Source: Diphasiastrum complanatum
Taxonomy: Eukaryota; Streptophyta; Lycopodiopsida; Lycopodiales; Lycopodiaceae
Assembly: GCA_029204225.1 (NCBI GenBank)
Contig: CM055108.1
Location: 24,993,803 to 25,057,802, forward strand
Direction: 5' to 3'
Length of the DNA stretch: 64,000 bases
A program made the position numbers and the translations under genes. A model generated the notes under the pieces. It was not told the origin of the DNA. It did no database searches and worked only from the letters and a program-made list of their open reading frames with translations. Of this stretch, positions 58,961 through 64,000 are shown in pieces (position 1 is the stretch's first letter; each line of letters begins with the position of its first letter).

Positions 58961-59015
<55 letters not shown>
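58961..59015. repeat. (GA)n tract: tail of LINE-10 joined to LINE-9
   Basis: About 54 bp GA. On the minus strand LINE-10 ends ...GACATTAATAGAGC(TC)n and LINE-9 begins right after with GCGATGGTGCGCCC. Confidence 0.95.
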
Positions 59016-59017
<2 letters not shown>

Positions 59018-59335
59018 CTATTAATGTCTTTTCCATGCCAAAAGGCATATAAGACTAATGAAGTACATGTTAAGTATGTGGTAACCATGGGAGCGCATAA
59101 AACGTCTCCAAAACTGTAATAAAGAAAACATCTAGTACAAGCTAAAATAGACATGTAAGCGAGAGTGTGTGTGCATAATAATCATATGTATCCATGTCAA
59201 GATGTCAAGACTGTGCTGATGCTGTAGAAAGATGTAATGCAAGCCGCAACATGAGAAAGCGCTAGAGCCTGCTGGCATCGTCTATGAGCATGAGCATGTG
59301 TAGTAGTACGTCTCTGTGTAGGATGTCTGGTGATC

Positions 59336-59337
<2 letters not shown>
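59016..59337 (-). pseudogene. LINE-10: 5'-truncated copy (ORF2 tail and 3' UTR)
   Basis: The minus strand reads RITRHPTQRRTTTHAHAHRR then HVAACITSFYSIS, the end of the ORF2 tail, followed by the 3' UTR with hairpin at 59,035-59,048. It starts directly after another (CT)n tract. Confidence 0.8.

Positions 59338-59385
<48 letters not shown>
59338..59385. repeat. (GA)n tract next to exon 7
   Basis: 48 bp of GA ending 30 bp before exon 7. On the minus strand it is the (CT)n into which LINE-10 is set. Confidence 0.95.
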
Positions 59386-59387
<2 letters not shown>

Positions 59388-59415
59388 GAGATCTGACATA
59401 TTTATAATTATGCAG

Positions 59416-59488
59416 CATCCCTTTGACAGTGGAGTGGTCAACTTCTAAACCACATGATATGCTGTTAGCTGGTTGCCATGATGGAACT
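59416..59488 (+). CDS. Host gene exon 7
   Basis: Acceptor AATTATGCAG precedes it and the strong donor GTAAGT follows. With AG from exon 6 it codes SIPLTVEWSTSKPHDMLLAG then CHDGT, a canonical WD40 turn. The acceptor lies only 30 bp after the (GA)n of a LINE insertion, which has replaced the normal pyrimidine tract region. A possible branch point, CTGAC, is at about 59,394. Confidence 0.85.
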
Positions 59489-59858
59489 GTAAGTTTTCCA
59501 TTCTCTTAGCATATCTATCAAAATTTTTGACTTATGGGCCGTCATGGTGATAAAATCTTCACTTATTCAATGCTGTTAATTTGTGAATTAGAGATTGATA
59601 CTATGCCCGCTTTCTTATTGTTGTCATGCCAACATGAATTATTGATAGCCAGGTGTCCTTCCGAGTTGAAGAGGAATCCCTTCTCCTTTCTCTTATCTCC
59701 ACTTAGATTTCTTGGGCTGTTAAAACAGGCTTAGAAAGTAAAGTATTTTGCTTCCAAACTTGTCCAGTGGATGAAGTGAAGCATGTTCATGTTCTGATTA
59801 CAGCACCCTTACTCATTGTCTGAATCAAACTTCTGATCAAAGACATGCTTTGTGCCAG

Positions 59859-59901
59859 GTAGCAGTATGGAAATTTGAGCCAAAAGGAGTTTCTTGCTCA
59901 G
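59859..59901 (+). CDS. Host gene exon 8 (43 nt micro-exon)
   Basis: Acceptor TTTGTGCCAG and donor CAG|GTATTT bound 43 nt coding VAVWKFEPKGVSCS plus one base. It completes the WD repeat opened in exon 7 (CHDGT-VAVWKF) and passes phase 1 to exon 9. Confidence 0.8.
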
Positions 59902-61179
59902 GTATTTTGGTTCACACTTTGGTATTCAATATGACTATCAGTGAGCTTTGTGAGAAGTTTTTATGTGAACAAGCATGAAAGAAAAGAATCACATTCTTCT
60001 GGAAAAAATTGTGGTCATGGGTTCAATTCAAGTCATTTGTGAGTCTATGGCAGTTACTTATTTAGTATGAAAATTCTTCTAGAGTGTATGCTTTCCCCAA
60101 AATGCCTATTCTTTTTGCAATTGTCTCAATGGGTGATAGCCTGATGGTCATCATGCATGGCAGGTCATATTACTATTGTTTGCGCTTTCAAAGGGTTGGC
60201 AAGTGGACTGTTGTAGCTCCTTACAGTTTCGTGTTTAGATTGTTGGCTCTTTAGTAGTCATTTAATTTACTAATCCTGTTACAGCCACTTGTAGGCAGTA
60301 CAACTGAGCTGCCCGACAAGTCTTTTTTCCACCCAATTAGCTTACGAACCTTGCACCTGGGAAATGACCTCCATTTTGGGATCAATATGGTTGTTTGAAA
60401 TGAAAATCTCTTTATCATGATTTATGAGGTGAAACAATGCAGACAGATAGAGATTGCTCATCTCCTGGCAGACTAATATTTCTGGAGCCTCCTGTTCAGT
60501 TTCATTTTGTGGAATGTATTGTTTGATGTGGGGAATGTAAGGAGACTGAGAAAATTAATCTTTCACCAAACATTGGAAGCTTCAATCAATGGCATTAAGA
60601 ATGTGAGATTTTTAGGCATGAGCATGTTCAAGTTTAGGTTTTGGCAAGCTCAATACGATTTTTGTCAGGACAATGATGATAGGATTTCTAGTGACTTTTA
60701 CCACTAGGTATTTTGGCTGGTCACAGACTAGTTGCTTCTGTTACATTCTTCCAGATGCATCAGTTTTGTATCATTATTTGGTCAAAAGAGTAGTTGTTGT
60801 GGACAAATGGTTCCCTAGTGGTGGTATTGTCTCTCTTTGACTAACAGATTTCCTAGATAAGGAACTTTTGGACAAGTCTCTGTTGTAGAGCTGCTTGCTG
60901 TGGATTGTGGTTTTTTATATTACGGTCTTGTATCCATTTGCTTACGTATCCCTTTCCCCTCGATGTTATAGCTCACCGTATGGTCAATATTGAAACCTTT
61001 CCGTTTTCTTTCCTACATTTGATCCCATTTTTCTATCCACACTTCTTAAATTCTTTTGTCAATTTAATTTTCTTTGTGTGTTTTAACTTCAGGCTGTCTA
61101 GCTATAGCTTTTTTGATTTGCAAGAAATCAAAAACATCGAGGAAAATGATATTGATGGTATTCTCTTTTCTTCTTGCAG

Positions 61180-61252
61180 AAACACGTCCAATAATGTTTT
61201 TTACTGCTGACAATTTGCCTCTGCGCACGATTGCATGGGCTCCAGATGGCAG
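61180..61252 (+). CDS. Host gene exon 9
   Basis: Acceptor TTCTTCTTGCAG precedes it and donor CAG|GTGTTT follows. It codes (E)TRPIMFFTADNLPLRTIAW then APDG and ends in phase 2. It matches the family stretch DTRPLLCFSADTAPIRAVAWAP. The next expected motif (HGGLKFWD) was not found before 64,000. Confidence 0.85.
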
Positions 61253-61879
61253 GTGTTTTTATTTTATAAATCCTACATTATGTTATGCTCTTGAGTGATA
61301 GTTTCTCTGTGTCTGGAAGTTTGGAATGTCATCAGGCTCTTGTATACATTGATGAGATCTTTTTGACTCAAAACTGAGTATATTGTTTGTGAATTCCACT
61401 CAGCAGTTGTATGATTCAGGGAGATCTGTTGATCATTATTTGATCAGCTTGATCATTTTCACATGTGCATTGTAATTCTGTGTTGGCTGCATGTTTTCTT
61501 CGGAACAATAGACCTAAATTTTTTATGGCAATTTAAGCTTTTAAATGGTTTGCTTGCTAGATATTGGAAAAAGCTCAGCTAATGGTGAGCTTTTCTTTCC
61601 ATTTGTTTTATCGGTATATGTGCTTGTACCACTTCAGTGACTTGTAAGCCCATTCAAGTCAAATAGATTTGTGGAAGCTAAATGATTTGCTGCTCTCCAA
61701 AGTTTAAAGAAGCACTACAAAGTATCTTGTTAAGTACAAAAGCTTCAGTTGAAGTGTGAAGTCTTGAGTTCATATCTAGAATGGTGTTAATTGGGAGATT
61801 TCTAACGTACCATCCTGTTATGCATATTGAAGTCTTAATTGGTCTTGATACCAGCCGGATATCAATATTAGCAACCTTA
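61253..61879. other. Left part of the last visible intron
   Basis: Non-coding with no element recognised. Confidence 0.45.
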
Positions 61880-63260
61880 CATCGCAACCTACCTGGAGGC
61901 TCTTACCTCACTACTACACCACTTTCCACATGACAATCCGTTGGAGTCACAAGCCGATTTTCTTATCACCTCACTTCCTATTGCTGCTTCAATATCTTTC
62001 CCATCTAACACAGAAGTCAATCCAAATTACCTCGTCCTATTCGGCCTCCTTGTTCGATGAGTGTCACTCCTTATACTTCCGTGTTGCACATGCACACTTA
62101 TATGAACCACTTGCTCTTCATATTGCCCAACAATCTCTCCACTACACACACCGTTGTAAAAAATGTGCCTATGAAGGACGATAAGGGAAATGTCTTGTTG
62201 ACTTTCTATATAGTTCCTCCATAGGTGCCTTTTGGCGTGCATTCATCCCTCGTGCCCCACCTCCCCTCCTTGACGATTTACGTATTTGGACCACATATGC
62301 TACCTTGTTATACACACTGACCCATCTCCATCATTGTAAAGCAATATGGTACTATTCTCCAATCCGTGGTTAGTTCAGAAGCATAGATCAAGAGTTTACA
62401 TGCATTGGGCCAGGCTGGTTTTCGTGCTCATTATTCTACTACAGACCATATCTTCACTCTTCGAGCTATCATCAAGGAAGTTAGACATAGGAGACAGAGG
62501 GTTTACCAGTCATTTTGTTGACTTTAGGAAAGCCTTTGATTCGGTCCGACGGTCCCTTCTCATCCAAAGGTTACGTGATCTTGGCTCTTCCACTGATAGA
62601 GTCTTGGTGGAGATGGCACTTCATGAGCGAGTCCTTGGTTGTTTTTGGAGTGACGCTAGCATTTTAGCCCATATATGGAGCACCATTGGGGTGAATCAGG
62701 ATTGCTCCCTCCCCCCCACACTATTTGGACTATATGTTGATGAGCTTCAGAGAGTCATTGAGCAGTGTGACGGTACGAGCTGCAGACTTGGAGATATTTT
62801 TAAATGCCATCCTCCTTTATGCAGATTAGGTGATTTTAGTCTCTATGACTACAGAGGGCCTTTAGAGACAATTAGACAGTCTTCACACCTTTTTCACCAG
62901 ATGGGGATTAGGGGTTAATATTGCGAAGACCAAGATTATGGTCTTCAATACATCTAGAGCCTTTATGCAGCGACAAGAGATTATCTTTGACATCACATAC
63001 TTACCTAGGGTCCTTTATTTGGTATGTGGTAGGCTGTTGCATCTAGACTTGGGAAGGGTCATGCTTTCTTGTCCAGCTGGAGGGATTATGTTTTTGGAAG
63101 TTTATTTGGGATGCCCCAAACAAGTGTTAGCTCTTTGATACTCTTGTTTTTTTCCCACAACATTATATGCAACAAAGGCTTGGTGAACAGTCTCACTTCA
63201 GTTGACTAGGCCAACATTTCATGCTTGCAGATCCTTATGCTATCACGTATATATCGGGCT
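61880..63260 (+). pseudogene. LINE-11: plus-strand relic with endonuclease end, linker and RT
   Basis: Frames read DECHSLYFRVAHAHLYEPLA, FIPRAPPPLLDDLRIW (linker), a deletion, GQAGF, then VDFRKAFDSVRRSLLIQRLR, TLFGLYVDELQRVIEQC and NAILLYAD followed by a stop where the second catalytic Asp should be (about 62,818). Thumb: TKIMVFNTSRAFMQRQE. It is the only long LINE here that lies in the same direction as the host gene. It is heavily decayed and its 3' end is not clear. Confidence 0.75.
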
Positions 63261-63344
63261 AAGCCCTTCGTCCCTCATTCTATTTGCACCACATACCATG
63301 TACTATTCGTACCCTTTGTATATTTTCGACCCTTTGTACTGTCA

Positions 63345-63680
63345 ACTCGGAATTTTTCCGAGGGATCGAATTTTTCCAATGACTCGAATTTTTCCAAAGA
63401 CTTGAATTTTCCAAAAGACTCGAATTTTTCCAAAGGATCGAATTTTTCCAAGGACTCAAAGTTTTCCAAGGACTCGAATTTTTCCAAAGAATCGAATTTT
63501 TCCAACCCAACGTTGAGCTCCGACCCTTTGTACTGTCAACTCAAAATTTTTCCAAAGACTCAAATTTTTTCAAAGACTCGAATTTTTCGAAGACTCGAAT
63601 TTTTTTCCAAAGACTCGAATTTCTGACCGACTCAAATTTTTCTAAAGGATTGAATTTCTCCAAAGACTCGAATTTCTGAT
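63345..63680. repeat. Minisatellite with GACTCGAATTTTTCCAAA-type unit
   Basis: A unit of 17-18 bp is repeated about 15 times with changes, in two blocks separated by a duplicated GACCCTTTGTACTGTCAACTC (63,328 and 63,520). Open frames through it (SNFSKD-type repeats) are a by-product of the unit length. Confidence 0.85.
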
Positions 63681-64000
63681 CGACAGTATCAGATTTTACA
63701 ATGGGTCGGATTTTATACACTGGGTCGAAAAGTAACGTAGTATCGAAAAATATACAAAGGGTCAAAAATTTATACTGGGGTGAAAATATGCACATGGGTC
63801 GGATTTATCAGATCCGATTTGTTTGTTTGCTTAACTTTCATTCTAGCACACTGATCGGCACCACATATCTCCTAGTACGGAGATATTTTCATTCAAAGTC
63901 ACACTCTATTTCCCTCATCTATCAAATTTCAAACATATTCACATGTCACATTTCTAATCTATCATCTATGTATCTCAAAACTAGCCTCACACATTCCCTC
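63681..64000. other. Right end of window
   Basis: The text GGGTCGGATTT/GGGTCGAAAA recurs four times between 63,700 and 63,810, a looser repeat related to the minisatellite. Nothing is recognised after 63,820. Confidence 0.4.

Larger units (their letters stand above)
8749..61252 (+). other. Host gene model: GTF3C2-like WD40 protein (TFIIIC subunit), C terminus outside window
   Basis: Nine exons on the plus strand join in frame: 8,749-9,263; 31,662-31,794; 34,793-34,836; 35,034-35,142; 36,144-37,057; 50,047-50,172; 59,416-59,488; 59,859-59,901; 61,180-61,252. That gives about 2,030 nt or 676 residues. Every junction from exon 2 on keeps phase. Motifs in order are GGPVWSLDWCP, FLAVGAHP, GKGLVQIW, EGEVTWDLKWQPV, LALILGDGSLQV, IPLTVEWSTS, LLAGCHDGT, VAVWKFEPKG, TRPIMFFTAD and LRTIAWAPDG. 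This order is that of the plant homologue of TFIIIC subunit 2, a WD40 protein that binds the B box with other TFIIIC subunits to recruit RNA polymerase III. The family call is from memory of its motifs. Intron sizes are 22.4, 3.0, 0.2, 1.0, 13.0, 9.2, 0.37 and 1.28 kb. Exons for the remaining WD repeats must lie beyond 64,000. Confidence 0.7.

Noticed and set aside
63275..63626. Repetitive protein frames in the minisatellite
   Set aside because: The repeat unit length keeps several frames open. No start context or conservation.
63345..63680. CRISPR-like array
   Set aside because: The units are contiguous minisatellite copies with no spacers, in a plant nuclear context.

Overview
The window is nuclear DNA from a land plant with a large, transposon-rich genome. 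It holds one host gene with very long introns, stretched by layers of retrotransposons. Plant hallmarks are Copia and chromodomain-type Gypsy elements primed by initiator tRNA-Met, a Helitron relic, a hAT-like element and AG|GT introns. The intron lengths (22 kb, 13 kb, 9 kb) fit a gymnosperm, a fern or a large-genome angiosperm. I cannot decide among these from sequence alone.

Host gene, plus strand, 8,749 to past the right edge. Nine exons can be placed by splice signals, matching phases and protein-family resemblance. They encode the N-terminal and central part of a WD40 protein that looks like subunit 2 of RNA polymerase III factor TFIIIC (GTF3C2-like). Exon 1 codes for a Gly-Arg repeat, AT-hook-like N terminus. 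Later exons carry the family motifs VWSLDWCP, FLAVGAHP, VTWDLKW, TVEWS, AGCHDGT and LRTIAWAP. The C-terminal exons lie outside the window.

Layout. 1-5.4 kb: a decayed Copia element with both LTRs. 5.4-6.5 kb: an LTR-like segment, a CT microsatellite and a Helitron Rep relic. 7.9-9.3 kb: promoter-like region, upstream ORFs and exon 1. 10.3-31.0 kb (intron 1): three LINEs in head-to-tail order on the minus strand, joined by (CT)n tracts, and later broken by a Gypsy tail, a young Copia with a perfect 5-bp target duplication, and a nearly complete Gypsy whose 3' LTR was inverted afterwards. 31.7-37.1 kb: exons 2-5. 37.7-48.6 kb (intron 5): a second (CT)n-linked LINE chain, then interleaved Gypsy remains on both strands. 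50.0 kb: exon 6. 52.2-59.4 kb (intron 6): a hAT-like element with GGTACC-rich ends, a LINE/Gypsy composite and a third (CT)n-linked LINE chain ending 30 bp before exon 7. 59.4-61.3 kb: exons 7-9. 61.9-63.7 kb: a plus-strand LINE relic and a minisatellite.

The most interesting system is the LINE family. Its copies end in a conserved ATGCC/GGCAT hairpin, an AATAAAGC signal and a (CT)n or (CTTT)n tail instead of poly(A). The next copy usually starts inside that CT tract, so the elements form chains. The ORF2 C terminus carries conserved PCNA-box-like motifs (QxxIxSFFSxRR, then ITSF(F/Y)S). This suggests a LINE that uses its own microsatellite tail as a target.
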